DNA of 64,000 bases from the NCBI RefSeq assembly GCF_900187295.1, contig NZ_LT906473.1:2232001-2296000 (forward strand), in the 5' to 3' direction. This stretch comes from Corynebacterium cystitidis. GTDB lineage: Bacteria; Actinomycetota; Actinomycetes; Mycobacteriales; Mycobacteriaceae. A program made the translations under genes and the position numbers. Of the stretch, positions 1 to 9,483 are shown piece after piece (position 1 is the stretch's first letter; each line of letters starts with the position of its first letter). A model generated the notes under the pieces. That model saw nothing but the letters and a program-made list of their open reading frames with translations, was not told the DNA's origin and made no database searches.

Positions 1-836
1 GTGGGCACACGCCGAGACGTGTCGTCCGCGGCAACGCTGTCTACCGGGTCAGTTGCCGCAAACCATGCCACGTTTATGGAATACGTGCCGTCAGAATAAT
101 CTGTCACGCTCATAATGTCGCGTGGACGTGGGTCAGGCAAAGTCAGCGGTGGAACATGCTCAGCATCCCCTTGAGGGTAACCGATATCCAGTGCGATGGA
201 TGATTCTATCGCGTAACCGCGCGCAGCCACAGGCGCCGTTGGGTCTTCCTCTTTCGCAGCCCGCATGTAACGCAACACTGTGTCTCGAGCATCGTGGTCA
301 AAAGCCCCAACAACGCGACCATCGATAAGCGCTACCGGTTCACCGACCATTTCGATGAGGACGACGAACCACTGCCCAGGTGATGCAAGGGCCAAGTCAT
401 GGTCCTCAAAATCACCCAGCGTTGTATCGATATATATCGCTTCGCCTGGGGGTAAGACCAGAACATCACTCGACACATTATTGCGTGGCACTGTCAGTTC
501 TGGAGGGGGCAGGAAAACATCAACCTCTGGGGTCCCGTCTTCGCCCAAAGAAATTCCAGCAATAGTTTCCGGCATAAACCCAGAACCAAGCACCCGGTCA
601 ACGTCACGATATTCCTCGCGGATATCAGCACCAATTTCCCCGAGGATGCCGTACTGCCACCGCACCCTCCACGCATCGGTACTAGGGTCACCGTATAACA
701 CCACGGGGATTAGGCTCTCCTCTTCTGTGGGAGAGTAGTGAGAGAAAACCGTTGCACTAACTATGTGGTCTACCGGGATACGGCGGTAATAACCTAGCGC
801 CGACGGAGGCAACAAGTAATGCGGGCGCTCAACCAC
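1..836 (-). CDS. Conserved hypothetical protein, 3' end outside window
   Basis: An uninterrupted minus-strand frame runs from a GTG at 834-836 to the window edge, about 278 codons without a stop. The start is chosen because a GGAGGTGG ribosome-binding site (843-850 on the opposite strand) lies six bases upstream. The protein begins MVERPHYLLPPSALGYYRR, is acidic, has no obvious signal peptide or membrane segment, and contains a stretch near residue 190 reading VGEPVALIDGRVVGAF. I do not recognise the family. It follows regX3 on the same strand after an 81-base gap, so it may or may not be co-transcribed with it. Plus-strand frames in this stretch are shorter and look like shadows. Confidence 0.65.
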   Translation of the reverse strand, partial: MVERPHYLLPPSALGYYRRIPVDHIVSATVFSHYSPTEEESLIPVVLYGDPSTDAWRVRWQYGILGEIGADIREEYRDVDRVLGSGFMPETIAGISLGEDGTPEVDVFLPPPELTVPRNNVSSDVLVLPPGEAIYIDTTLGDFEDHDLALASPGQWFVVLIEMVGEPVALIDGRVVGAFDHDARDTVLRYMRAAKEEDPTAPVAARGYAIESSIALDIGYPQGDAEHVPPLTLPDPRPRDIMSVTDYSDGTYSINVAWFAATDPVDSVAADDTSRRVP

Positions 837-917
837 CGTGATCCACCTCCCCTTCGCATAAAACAAGTCATTTCTGGTTCATTAATTCTTGTCCTTCATA
901 TTCTATGCCTTATCGGC

Positions 918-1610
918 CTATGCTTCGAACTTGTAGCCCAAACCACGCACAGTTATCAGTTGTTTCGGGCGAGACGGTTCTGCTTCAATCTTGGAACGCA
1001 AGCGCTTTACGTGGACGTCTAACGTTTTGGTGTCCCCTACATAATCTGCTCCCCAAATGCGGTCGATGAGCTGACCCCGAGTAAGCACCCGCCCGGCGTT
1101 GCGCAATAGGTACTCCAACAGGTCGAACTCTTTCAGTGGCATGGGGACAGGCTGGCCGTCGACAAGCACCGTGTGCCGCTCAACGTCCATCTTTACCCTG
1201 CCACCTTCGAGGATCTGCTCCTCAAAGATCTCTTCGCCCTCCGCATCCGGGCCGCGGCGCAACACAGCGCGAATCCTGGCGATGAGTTCGCGGGAGGAAT
1301 AAGGCTTGGTCACGTAGTCGTCAGCACCAAGTTCTAGGCCAACAACCTTGTCGATCTCAGAATCGCGTGCGGTGACCATGATGATGGGCACCTGGGACAC
1401 AGCGCGCAGCTGCTTGCACACGTCGGTGCCTGACATGCCGGGCAGCATGAGGTCGAGCAGGACTAGATCGACCTCGTTGGCGTTGAACTCGTCAAGTGCG
1501 GTTGGTCCGTCGGGGGCAACAATCGCCTCGAAACCTTCCTTCCGCAGCAAATATGCAAGCGGATCCGCAAGCGATTCCTCGTCTTCCACGATGAGGATGG
1601 TCGTCGTCAT
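918..1610 (-). CDS. regX3: Response regulator, OmpR/PhoB family (RegX3)
   Basis: DNA-binding response regulator of 230 residues. Residues 1-118 form a receiver domain with the acidic pair D10/E11, phospho-acceptor D53 in LLDLMLPG, and the TKPYSSREL lysine motif. Residues 130-228 form a winged-helix DNA-binding domain ending RGLGYKF. It is the last gene of a gpmA-senX3-regX3 run; its ATG overlaps the senX3 stop as ATGA, so translation is coupled. In Mycobacterium and Corynebacterium this pair beside gpm answers phosphate limitation; that role here is inferred from family and gene order, not shown by the sequence. Confidence 0.93.
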   Translation of the reverse strand: MTTTILIVEDEESLADPLAYLLRKEGFEAIVAPDGPTALDEFNANEVDLVLLDLMLPGMSGTDVCKQLRAVSQVPIIMVTARDSEIDKVVGLELGADDYVTKPYSSRELIARIRAVLRRGPDAEGEEIFEEQILEGGRVKMDVERHTVLVDGQPVPMPLKEFDLLEYLLRNAGRVLTRGQLIDRIWGADYVGDTKTLDVHVKRLRSKIEAEPSRPKQLITVRGLGYKFEA

Positions 1611-2860
1611 TGCTTCTCCTTTTCTTTCCGACGCGTGGTCACGCGAGTGACTGCCTCACGCAACGTGGGCGATGCTGCCTGATCATCGTCTTCCTGCACA
1701 TCCAAAAATTCAGGTTCGGGTTCAGGAATATACATGGGAAGTTCAATTGTAAAAGTGGATCCCGTGCCAGGACGAGACCATAACTTAATATTACCGCTGT
1801 GGTTGGCCACCACATGCTTAACGATAGCCAGACCTAGCCCCGTTCCCCCGGTCGAGCGTGATCGGGCCTTGTCGACGCGGAAAAAACGCTCGAAAACACG
1901 CTTTTGATTCTCCGGCTCGATGCCAATACCACGGTCGGTGACCCGAATCAGGACTACCGATTCTCGCACTACCTTCTGGGTAATGCTGACCGGCTGGGAT
2001 TTCGGCGAGTAGTTCACCGCATTTGAGATCAGGTTGGACACCGCCATCACCAACATGGAGCGATCGCCGTTCACCATTACCCCCGTTGGTTCACTACGAG
2101 TTAGCTCAATCCCGAGGTTATCCGCCGCCACTTGGTTTCGGGTAATGGCTTCATCAATAATGTCGTCCACTTTCACCGGACACATCTCCGGCAACGCTTC
2201 AGCGCCCTGCAGCTTGGACAAACTGATCAGTTCAGTAATCATGTTGGACATGCGCTGGGATTCTTTCACCAGCTTCTCGCCGAAGTAGGTCACCATCTCA
2301 GGGTCATCTGGGTCCTGCAGCAGTGCCTCCGCAAGAAGGGACATACCACCGACAGGTGTTTTAAGTTCGTGCGAGACGTTGGCTACGAAATCGCGACGTG
2401 CAGATTCCATCCGCACATTTTCTGATTCATCCGTGCCGTACACGATGATGAAGTAGTTATCTACCAAAGTCAACGGCTTCACCACCGCCTGCACGTCGGA
2501 CACCCGGTTACCGGTGGAGCGTCGTGGAATCTCCAAGTCCAGTGTGCGAGTTTCCAGGTCGTCGAAAACCTCTTGGCCCACTTTCCACACCTCGGGGTTT
2601 AAGGTGCGGTCATGCACGATCGCCATTTCGTGGGCGCGGGAATTCGACAAGATCACTTCGCCGGAGCGGTCCACCACCGTAATCCCAGTCGGGGATCCCT
2701 GGATTGCCAGGTGAAGGACTTGGCTGACGGTGGTGACCCGATTGTCCTGCAGACTCGCCGAATTTCGGGCCTGGTCACGCCGACGTCGCACCCACCGGAC
2801 TACCGGAAAGGAGATCACAGTGAGCGTGGCACCGAGGAGAAAGAAAAGCAGCTCAGTCAA
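1607..2860 (-). CDS. senX3: Sensor histidine kinase (SenX3)
   Basis: Sensor kinase of 417 residues paired with the downstream regulator. One N-terminal membrane helix (about 3-25) ends in an RRRR stop-transfer. A PAS-like region follows (about 50-140), then a HisKA dimerisation helix with H164 in NVSHELKTP and an HATPase domain with N-box (SNLISNAVNYS), G1 (DRGIGI) and G2 (GTGLGLAI). The start codon is TTG at 2858-2860, 30 bases after the gpmA stop. The TTG lies in a 13-bp tandem duplication (CTTGACTGAG twice); the other TTG is out of frame and soon meets a stop. No strong ribosome-binding site is seen, which fits coupling with gpmA. Confidence 0.92.
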   Translation of the reverse strand: MTELLFFLLGATLTVISFPVVRWVRRRRDQARNSASLQDNRVTTVSQVLHLAIQGSPTGITVVDRSGEVILSNSRAHEMAIVHDRTLNPEVWKVGQEVFDDLETRTLDLEIPRRSTGNRVSDVQAVVKPLTLVDNYFIIVYGTDESENVRMESARRDFVANVSHELKTPVGGMSLLAEALLQDPDDPEMVTYFGEKLVKESQRMSNMITELISLSKLQGAEALPEMCPVKVDDIIDEAITRNQVAADNLGIELTRSEPTGVMVNGDRSMLVMAVSNLISNAVNYSPKSQPVSITQKVVRESVVLIRVTDRGIGIEPENQKRVFERFFRVDKARSRSTGGTGLGLAIVKHVVANHSGNIKLWSRPGTGSTFTIELPMYIPEPEPEFLDVQEDDDQAASPTLREAVTRVTTRRKEKEKQ

Positions 2861-2890
2861 GGCTCTCAGTCAAGGCTTAAGTACAGCGGT

Positions 2891-3637
2891 TTACTTGGAG
2901 CCTTGGTTTGCCACGGCTGCGGCACCTGCTGCCGCTGCCTCTGGGTCCAGGTAGGTTCCACCTGGGTTAGCAACCTTGCCCTCTGGGGTGATTTCGTAGA
3001 CCAAGGGCTGGCCAGTGGGGATGTTCAGGCCTGCGATCTCGTCGTCAGAGATATTGTCTAGGTACTTCACCAGCGCGCGCAGGGAGTTGCCGTGTGCTGC
3101 CAGCATAACGTTTTCGCCCTTCCGTGCGCGTGGCAGGATCTCGTCGATCAGGTAGGGCACGAAGCGCTCCACAACGTCCTTCAAACACTCAGTGCGTGGC
3201 ACCTCTGGCAGGAACCCGTAGCGTGCGTCGTCGGTCTGCGCGTACTGGTTGTCGGTGTCGATCTCTGGTGGTGGGGTGTCGTAGGAACGGCGCCAGGTCA
3301 TGAACTGCTCTTCGCCGAACTCGTCGCGGATCTCGGTCTTGTTGAGGCCTTGCAGCTTGCCGTAGTGGCGTTCGTTGAGGCGCCAATTGCGCACCACTGG
3401 AATCCAGTGACGGTCAGCCGCGTTGAGGCTGATGTTTGCGGTGCGGATCGCGCGACGCAGCAGTGAGGTGTACACCACGTCTGGCAGCATGCCCTTTTCC
3501 TTGAGCAGCTTGCCTGCAGCGACAGCCTCGGCCTCGCCCTGCTCGGTTAGGTCAACATCGACCCAGCCGGTAAACTGGTTGGACTTGTTCCATTCAGACT
3601 GGCCGTGACGGACCAGAATTAAATTTCCGTTAGTCAT
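2891..3637 (-). CDS. gpmA: 2,3-bisphosphoglycerate-dependent phosphoglycerate mutase
   Basis: Interconverts 3- and 2-phosphoglycerate in glycolysis and gluconeogenesis. At 248 residues it has the normal dPGM length. [10 protein letters not shown] at residues 8-17 carries phospho-histidine H11; the second catalytic histidine is in [13 protein letters not shown], and [12 protein letters not shown] is the usual substrate-side motif. It lies between mshA (103 bases upstream) and senX3 (30 bases downstream) on one strand, an order known from other corynebacteria. The C-terminus ends in a low-complexity Ala-rich tail ([16 protein letters not shown]) common in actinobacterial forms. Confidence 0.95.
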   Translation of the reverse strand: MTNGNLILVRHGQSEWNKSNQFTGWVDVDLTEQGEAEAVAAGKLLKEKGMLPDVVYTSLLRRAIRTANISLNAADRHWIPVVRNWRLNERHYGKLQGLNKTEIRDEFGEEQFMTWRRSYDTPPPEIDTDNQYAQTDDARYGFLPEVPRTECLKDVVERFVPYLIDEILPRARKGENVMLAAHGNSLRALVKYLDNISDDEIAGLNIPTGQPLVYEITPEGKVANPGGTYLDPEAAAAGAAAVANQGSK

Positions 3638-3740
3638 AGTTCCAAGTTTGCCACTTTCTCGTCAGTTTTGCTGAGCTTAACGACGATTGCCGCGACCAAC
3701 TCACCAGCTTTGAGATCGCCGAGGAGCTTGTTGTGGCTTC

Positions 3741-5006
3741 TTATGCGCCTTCTGGGCGACGCGTCGCCTCGGAAGTGTCGATTTCTGCCAGCGCTTTGCC
3801 ATAAACATCGCGCATTACTTCGGCAGACCTCTCCCACGAAAACTGTTGCGCTCTCTCCACTGCCGCCTCGGCCATAGTGTGGCGCAGGGAATCGTCGTCA
3901 AGCACCCTTTCTAAAGCATCGGCCCAGGCCTGCGGGTCATGCCCATCAACGAGTAAACCTGTCTTGCCGTCGGCCACCGCGATCGGCAACCCTCCTACGC
4001 GCGCGGCAACCACGGGTGTGCCGGTGGCTTGCGCTTCAATGGCAACGAGGCCAAAGGATTCGTTATAGCTAGGCACAGCGACCACGTCGGCGGCCTGGTA
4101 GATAGCGACGAGTTCTTCGGGCGGGCGCGGCTCAAGGAAGCGGATACGGTTACCCAAGCCCAGCTTGTGCGCCATGGCACGGTAAAAATGCACCGACGAG
4201 TTATTGCCGGAAGCGCCACCGCACATCAGCACGCGCACGTTGCGCTCTGGGTTACGCTCAATCATCTCGGCCACGGCGCGGATCAGTACTTGCGGGCCTT
4301 TGAACTCCTGGAGGCGACCCACAAACGCGATGACTTTTGTGTGCAGTGGAACGCCTAGGTCTCGGCGTGCGTTTTCGGTATTGCGGTTGGTGCCTGGGGT
4401 GAACAGTTCCACATTCGCCCCGGGGGTAACCACGGCGACTTTCTGCGGATCTACGTCGTAGTGGTTGCAGAGCTCATCGATCTCGTCGTAGGTGTTCACC
4501 ACGAGCACGTCCGCGTTATCCACGAGTTGCTGCTCGCAGATGCGTCGGGCCTCGCTTTCCGACGAATCACTGTCCGAGCGGTGCGCATTTTTCACGGCCG
4601 CCCACGTGTGGCCGGTAAAGATGAGGGGTATATCCCAGAGGTCGCGCAGCAGCCAACCAACTTGGCCGGAGAGCCAGTAGTGGGCGTGGATCAGGTCATA
4701 GTGCAGTGCGTTGTTGCGGGTGAACTGCACGATCCCGCCTGCGAATGCTGCCAGCTGGGTGGGTAATTCTTCTTTCCCTAGGCCTTCGTAAGGCCCGGCC
4801 ACCACATTAATCACGCGGAAATTCTCGCTGACCTGCACTATTTCGCCTTGGCTGGGGCGTGTGGCACGGGTAAAAACGTCTACAGTGACACCCTGTTTTG
4901 CCAGTTCGCGGGCTATATTGAGGATGTACACATTCATTCCGCCTGCATCGCCTGTGCCCGGTTGTTCCAGCGGCGAGGTGTGCATGGAGATCATCGCAAC
5001 GCGCAT
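3741..5006 (-). CDS. mshA: D-inositol-3-phosphate glycosyltransferase (mycothiol synthesis)
   Basis: Family 4 retaining glycosyltransferase of 421 residues. It joins UDP-GlcNAc to inositol 3-phosphate, the first step of mycothiol synthesis. The N-terminus has [20 protein letters not shown], the acceptor-side glycine loop of MshA. The central [12 protein letters not shown] and the C-terminal [20 protein letters not shown] (the E-x7-E-type nucleotide-sugar motif) are intact. It is divergent from the acyl-CoA ligase at 5093. A TATAAC -10-like box about 15 bases before its ATG suggests a very short leader. Confidence 0.92.
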   Translation of the reverse strand: MRVAMISMHTSPLEQPGTGDAGGMNVYILNIARELAKQGVTVDVFTRATRPSQGEIVQVSENFRVINVVAGPYEGLGKEELPTQLAAFAGGIVQFTRNNALHYDLIHAHYWLSGQVGWLLRDLWDIPLIFTGHTWAAVKNAHRSDSDSSESEARRICEQQLVDNADVLVVNTYDEIDELCNHYDVDPQKVAVVTPGANVELFTPGTNRNTENARRDLGVPLHTKVIAFVGRLQEFKGPQVLIRAVAEMIERNPERNVRVLMCGGASGNNSSVHFYRAMAHKLGLGNRIRFLEPRPPEELVAIYQAADVVAVPSYNESFGLVAIEAQATGTPVVAARVGGLPIAVADGKTGLLVDGHDPQAWADALERVLDDDSLRHTMAEAAVERAQQFSWERSAEVMRDVYGKALAEIDTSEATRRPEGA

Positions 5007-5092
5007 AGGTTTAATGTTATAGCAAAGGTTTGGGCGCTATTCCCGTTATACTCGGTTGCTAGCTTGCCCAAATGATTATGTGAGGTTGTAGT
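5007..5092. promoter_or_regulatory. Divergent promoter region, mshA / acyl-CoA ligase
   Basis: The 86-base gap between divergent starts holds a TATAAC box facing mshA and a TATACT box near 5046 facing the ligase. A GAGG ribosome-binding site lies just before the ATG at 5093. No clear operator palindrome is seen; a single GTGAGG half-site near 5080 resembles half of the palindrome found before the second ligase. Confidence 0.45.
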
Positions 5093-6823
5093 ATGTCGGC
5101 ACCTGTTGGCTCTGAGAACGCTAAAGAAAAAGTGTGGTTACAGCACTACACACCGTGGACCCCGCCCTCGCTGGACTACGGCGACACAACATTGCTGGAC
5201 ATCTACGACAACAACTTGGCCATCAACGCCGATAAGCCAGCAACCTGGTTCTTCGGAAAACGGCAGACCTATGGCGAGCTGGACAAGGTGGTGCGTCGCG
5301 CAGCTGCTGGACTCAAAGCCTTTGGTGTGCGCCCTGGTGACCGCGTGGTGATCATGCTGCCCAACTGTCCGCAGCACATCGCCGCGTTTTATGCCGTGCT
5401 GAAGTTGGGTGCGACAGTGGTCGAGCACAATCCGCTCTATACCGCTCACGAGTTGCGCGAACAGTTCAACGATCACGGAGCCCGCGTTGCCATTGCATGG
5501 GATAAGTCTGCCGCAACACTGGAAGAACTGCGTGGGACAACCGACTTGGAAACCGTCGTGAGCGTGAACATGGTCAACGCTATGCCTCAGCTGAACCAGT
5601 TTGCTTTGAAGTTACCGATCAAAAAATTGCGCGATATGCGGGACCAACTCACTGCGCCAGCCCCAAACACGGTGCCGTGGGAAGCCCTGATCGGTTCTGC
5701 CATCGGTGGCGAGGGGGACGATATTGAGTCAGCCCCATCCGTCACCAAGGATTCGCCGGCACTTGTGCTCTATACCTCGGGAACCACCGGCACTCCCAAG
5801 GGTGCGGAGCTTAGCCACGGCAACCTTTTTGCTAACCTGCTTCAAGGCAAAGCATGGGTGAAGGAACTCGGCGACCATGAGGAGCGCATGCTTGCTGCCC
5901 TGCCCCTGTTCCACGCTTATGGGATGACAATGGTGGGAACATTGTCCGTCTATATCGGTGCCGAAATGATTCTTCTTCCGGCGCCGCGCATCCCGCTGAT
6001 TATGGATGTGATGAAAAAGCGCACGCCCACCTGGGTGCCGGGCGTGCCGACGCTCTACGAAAAGATCGGCGAAACCGCCGAGCAGGAAGGCATTGAGATC
6101 AAGGGAATCCGCAACGCGTTTTCCGGCGCTGCGACCCTGCCGGTATCTACCGTAGAAAAGTGGGAAGAGCTCACCGGTGGCCTGCTGGTGGAAGGCTACG
6201 GCCTCACTGAGACCGCACCAATTTTGATTGGCAATCCGATGAGCGAGGCGCGCCGACCCGGCTACATCGGTGTCCCCTTCCCCGACACCGACATCCGGAT
6301 TGCCAACCCAGACAACCTCGACGAGACTCAGCCGGACGGCACAGAAGGGGAAATCCTCGCGCGTGGCCCCCAGGTTTTTCAGGGCTACCTGAACAACCCA
6401 GAGGCCACGGAGGCGGCGTTCCACAACGGCTGGTTCCGCACCGGTGACATAGGCGTGATGGAGGAAGACGGCTTTATCCGCCTGGTTTCGCGCCTCAAGG
6501 AAGTCATCATCACCGGTGGTTTCAATGTCTACCCTGGCGAGGTGGAAGAAGTTGTCCGCGAGCACCCCGACGTTGTCAACGTCGCGGTTGTTGGCCGCCC
6601 CCGCGAGGACGGCTCCGAAGATGTGGTGGCGTGTGTCACGCTGCGTTCCGGTGCTGCTCTCGATCCAGAGGGGATGAAGGAATTCACCCGCCAGCGTCTC
6701 ACTCGCTACAAAGTGCCCCGCACGTTCTACCACTTTGAGGAACTGGCTAGTGACCAGTTGGGCAAGATCCGTCGTCGTGAAGTACAGCAGGATTTGCTGC
6801 GCTTGCTGGAAAGAAAGAAGTGA
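5093..6823 (+). CDS. fadD: Long-chain fatty acid--CoA ligase, copy 1
   Basis: AMP-forming acyl-CoA synthetase of 576 residues. It activates a fatty acid as acyl-AMP and then thioesterifies it to CoA. Motifs in order: P-loop YTSGTTGTPKG (about 228), FHAYGM (about 273), GYGLTETAP (about 369), the hinge region HNGWFRTGD and LKEVIITGGFNVYPGEVEE, and the C-terminal catalytic lysine in QLGKIRRRE. The next gene is a close paralogue over its whole length, so this is a tandem duplication. Substrate chain length cannot be read from sequence. Position between mshA and fas suggests a role in exogenous fatty acid use. Confidence 0.88.
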   Translation: MSAPVGSENAKEKVWLQHYTPWTPPSLDYGDTTLLDIYDNNLAINADKPATWFFGKRQTYGELDKVVRRAAAGLKAFGVRPGDRVVIMLPNCPQHIAAFYAVLKLGATVVEHNPLYTAHELREQFNDHGARVAIAWDKSAATLEELRGTTDLETVVSVNMVNAMPQLNQFALKLPIKKLRDMRDQLTAPAPNTVPWEALIGSAIGGEGDDIESAPSVTKDSPALVLYTSGTTGTPKGAELSHGNLFANLLQGKAWVKELGDHEERMLAALPLFHAYGMTMVGTLSVYIGAEMILLPAPRIPLIMDVMKKRTPTWVPGVPTLYEKIGETAEQEGIEIKGIRNAFSGAATLPVSTVEKWEELTGGLLVEGYGLTETAPILIGNPMSEARRPGYIGVPFPDTDIRIANPDNLDETQPDGTEGEILARGPQVFQGYLNNPEATEAAFHNGWFRTGDIGVMEEDGFIRLVSRLKEVIITGGFNVYPGEVEEVVREHPDVVNVAVVGRPREDGSEDVVACVTLRSGAALDPEGMKEFTRQRLTRYKVPRTFYHFEELASDQLGKIRRREVQQDLLRLLERKK

Positions 6824-6858
6824 GGAGGAGATTTCACACACATTATCCCTCCAAAATA

Positions 6859-6876
6859 CGTGAGTAATTCCTCACG
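6859..6876. promoter_or_regulatory. TGAG-N6-CTCA palindrome before second acyl-CoA ligase (FasR-type operator candidate)
   Basis: ACGTGAG-TAATTC-CTCACGT is a perfect 7-bp inverted repeat (TGAG 6861-6864, CTCA 6871-6874) in the gap between the two ligase genes. The same arrangement occurs before fas at 15110-15123. Both are preceded by CCAAAA and followed within a few bases by CGGCG. FasR, a TetR regulator of lipid genes, is known in corynebacteria; assigning this site to it is inference. Confidence 0.5.
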
Positions 6877-6951
6877 TTCGGCGCTTTTCTGCAATACTGG
6901 GTGTCTGCTAATAGTAAGCACCACCAAAGCACAAGAAAGGCGCCGATTACC

Positions 6952-8676
6952 GTGACCGAGACTGCATCCGCGTTCGAGACTAAGGCCTGGCTTTCCCAGT
7001 ACGCCGAGTGGACACCTTCCACCTTAGACTATGGCGATACCACGTTAGTCGACTCCTACAATGAGAATCTGGCGAAGAATGCGAATAAACCTGCAACGTG
7101 GTTTTTCGGCCGTTCCCAGACTTACAAGGAACTTGATGAGCAGGTACGTGCCACCGCTGCCGGTCTGAAAGCCCTCGGCGTGCGCTCCGGTGACCGTGTG
7201 GCCATCGTTTTACCTAACTGCCCGCAGAACATCGCCGCGTTCTACGCTGTGTTGAAGTTGGGTGCGGTCGTCGTCGAGCACAATCCGCTATACACAGCGC
7301 ATGAGCTGACCGGCATGTTCCAAGACCATGGTGCCCGCGTTGCCATCGTGTGGGATAAAGCCGCGCCCGTTATAGACATGATGCGCGCCGACACCAAGAT
7401 CGAAACCATTGTGTCAGTCAACATGATCGAGGCCATGCCACGGCTCCAGCAGCTCGCACTCAAGCTACCGATCCCGCAGATCCGCGACAAACGCGCACAG
7501 CTTTCCGGCCCAGCCCCGGACACCGTGGCATGGAAGACGTTGCTTTCCGACGCGATGGGTGGCCGCGCTGCCGATGTTGAACTTCCCGAAAACGTCACCA
7601 AAGAAGACCCCGCGGTGGTGCTGTATACCTCCGGCACTACCGGCGCGCCAAAGGGTGCGGTGCTAACCCACGGCAACATTATGGCTAATTGCAAGATGGG
7701 CGAGGCGTGGGTGCCACGCCTCGGCGAATCCGACGAACGGATGCTGGGCGCTTTGCCCATGTTCCACGCCTACGGCATGACCTTGATCGGTGCGCTATCG
7801 GTGTATATCGGTGGCGAGATGGTGCTCATGCCAGCACCACGTATCCCACTGATCATGGACATTATGAAAAAGCACACCCCCACCTGGATCCCGGGTGTGC
7901 CTACCTTGTACACCAAGATCATTGAGGCGGCAAAGCAGCAGGGCGTGGAAATTAAAGGGATCCGCAACGCGTTGTCCGGTGCGGCTTCCTTGCCTGAGGA
8001 GACCGTGGACGAGTGGGAAGATCTGACCGGTGGGCTGCTGGTGGAAGGCTACGGTTTGACCGAAACATCGCCGGTGATCGTGGGGAACCCGATGAACACC
8101 AATCGTCGCCCTGGTTATATTGGTGTGCCATTCCCGGATACTGAGATCCGCATCGCCAATCCCGAAAACCTTGATGAGACCCAGCCCGACGGCACCGAGG
8201 GCGAGCTGCTCGTGCGCGGCCCGCAGGTGTTCGATGGCTACTTGAATAACCAGCAAGCCACCGAAGAAGCCTTCCATGATGGATGGCTGCGTACCGGTGA
8301 CATCGCATTCATGGAGCCAGACGGCTTCATCAAGATTGTTTCCCGCCTGAAGGAAGTCATCATCACCGGAGGCTTCAACGTTTATCCCGCCGAGGTGGAA
8401 GATGCTGTGCGTTCTCACCCAGATGTGGAAAACGTGGCCGTCGTCGGGCGCCCTCGCGAGGACGGCTCTGAAGACGTTGTCGCCTGTGTCACCCTGCGTG
8501 ACGGCGCAGCCCTCAACCCAGATGGGCTGAAGGCTCACGCCCGCAACCAGCTGACCCGCTACAAAGTGCCGCGCACCTTCTACCACTTCGAGGAGCTCGC
8601 CAGCGATCAGCTGGGCAAGATCCGTCGTCGTGAAGTGCAAGAAGACCTGCTCAAGCTCCTGAACAGGAAAAAATAG
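6952..8676 (+). CDS. fadD: Long-chain fatty acid--CoA ligase, copy 2
   Basis: Second acyl-CoA synthetase, about 574 residues, collinear with the one upstream and sharing YTSGTTGAPKG, GYGLTETSPV, GFNVYPAEVE and QLGKIRRREVQ. I place the start at GTG 6952 because AAGAAAGG lies 11 bases upstream and the N-terminus then matches the paralogue. The in-frame GTG at 6901 would add 17 residues unlike the paralogue and lacks a ribosome-binding site. The TGAG/CTCA palindrome lies about 75-90 bases upstream, so this copy may be controlled together with fas while copy 1 is not. Confidence 0.88.
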   Translation: MTETASAFETKAWLSQYAEWTPSTLDYGDTTLVDSYNENLAKNANKPATWFFGRSQTYKELDEQVRATAAGLKALGVRSGDRVAIVLPNCPQNIAAFYAVLKLGAVVVEHNPLYTAHELTGMFQDHGARVAIVWDKAAPVIDMMRADTKIETIVSVNMIEAMPRLQQLALKLPIPQIRDKRAQLSGPAPDTVAWKTLLSDAMGGRAADVELPENVTKEDPAVVLYTSGTTGAPKGAVLTHGNIMANCKMGEAWVPRLGESDERMLGALPMFHAYGMTLIGALSVYIGGEMVLMPAPRIPLIMDIMKKHTPTWIPGVPTLYTKIIEAAKQQGVEIKGIRNALSGAASLPEETVDEWEDLTGGLLVEGYGLTETSPVIVGNPMNTNRRPGYIGVPFPDTEIRIANPENLDETQPDGTEGELLVRGPQVFDGYLNNQQATEEAFHDGWLRTGDIAFMEPDGFIKIVSRLKEVIITGGFNVYPAEVEDAVRSHPDVENVAVVGRPREDGSEDVVACVTLRDGAALNPDGLKAHARNQLTRYKVPRTFYHFEELASDQLGKIRRREVQEDLLKLLNRKK

Positions 8677-8732
8677 ATTTTCGCTTGACGACGACCACGA
8701 TGCACTACAACTTCGTACTAAGGTAACTGTTT

Positions 8733-9158
8733 ATGAAAAGTCCAGGGTTCGCCGTAGTTGCGTTTTTGTGCGCGTTAATCGTTTTGGTCACCGGCTATTT
8801 CGCAGCGGTAGAAACAGGAGATTTACTGGAGCAAGCCTCACAGGTTTCGGGTGGAGGGTTCCCTTATGCGGCTGGGATTTTCGTCTTCAGCGCAGCGGTA
8901 GGTGTCTGTCTCGCGTATCTAGGCGTGCTCCTTCTCTTAGGGTGGAACTCGCAAAAGGCACTTAGTGCGATCCAGTTGGCCGTCTTAGTCGGCTGTGCAG
9001 CAGCGGTTCTCTCGTCGATTGCATTCATTGCTGTGACGGGCCTGTTTAACGCGACAGGAGCAATAGGGGTAATGCTCGCCATCACTGGAACTCCCGTTGT
9101 TTACAAGGTTGCAGCGTTAACCAAAAATGATCTTGCACAAAACGAGTCTGAAAGCTAA
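8733..9158 (+). CDS. Small integral membrane protein, unknown function
   Basis: Protein of 141 residues with four hydrophobic segments (about 5-27, 44-70, 79-103, 107-127) and a short polar tail. AAGG stands nine bases before the ATG. I do not recognise a family; the layout resembles small four-helix membrane proteins of corynebacteria. It follows the acyl-CoA ligase by 56 bases and could be read through from it. A hairpin about 85 bases after its stop may end the transcript. Confidence 0.6.
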   Translation: MKSPGFAVVAFLCALIVLVTGYFAAVETGDLLEQASQVSGGGFPYAAGIFVFSAAVGVCLAYLGVLLLLGWNSQKALSAIQLAVLVGCAAAVLSSIAFIAVTGLFNATGAIGVMLAITGTPVVYKVAALTKNDLAQNESES

Positions 9159-9242
9159 GGATGTCCGTACCACGCCACGTACTTTTCATTCATACCAGTG
9201 AATTCGATCTGCTGCGCACGCACCACCGGCTCAGTACCCAGT

Positions 9243-9263
9243 AATTCCGCTGCTAGCGGAATT
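9243..9263. terminator. 8-bp perfect hairpin after membrane gene
   Basis: AATTCCGC-TGCTA-GCGGAATT forms an 8-bp stem with a 5-base loop. There is no T tract after it, so it is either a weak terminator of the 8733 gene or an operator for the gene at 9484. The rest of the 9159-9483 gap holds only a possible TACAGT -10 box near 9436. Confidence 0.4.
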
Positions 9264-9483
9264 ATGACGCTACATGGATTGTGACCGGATGAATCGATCC
9301 CACGCTGCGTTCAGAGTTTACTGGGCAATATTTGTCGTCGTGAAGCGCAAAAGCCCGCCCAAAACAATGAACAAACAAAATTAACAAAATCCCGCTTGTC
9401 ACACGTGTCACTGCCGTTAGCATGAGCCCCAGTGGGCTACAGTGAACTTCGTTACATCTTCCCCACCTAGATAAGGACGCACT

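Noticed and set aside
3634..3837. Small minus-strand frame whose stop overlaps the gpmA start (ATGA)
   Set aside because: The C-terminal part looks protein-like, but most of the frame lies inside mshA in another frame and no start with a ribosome-binding site was found.
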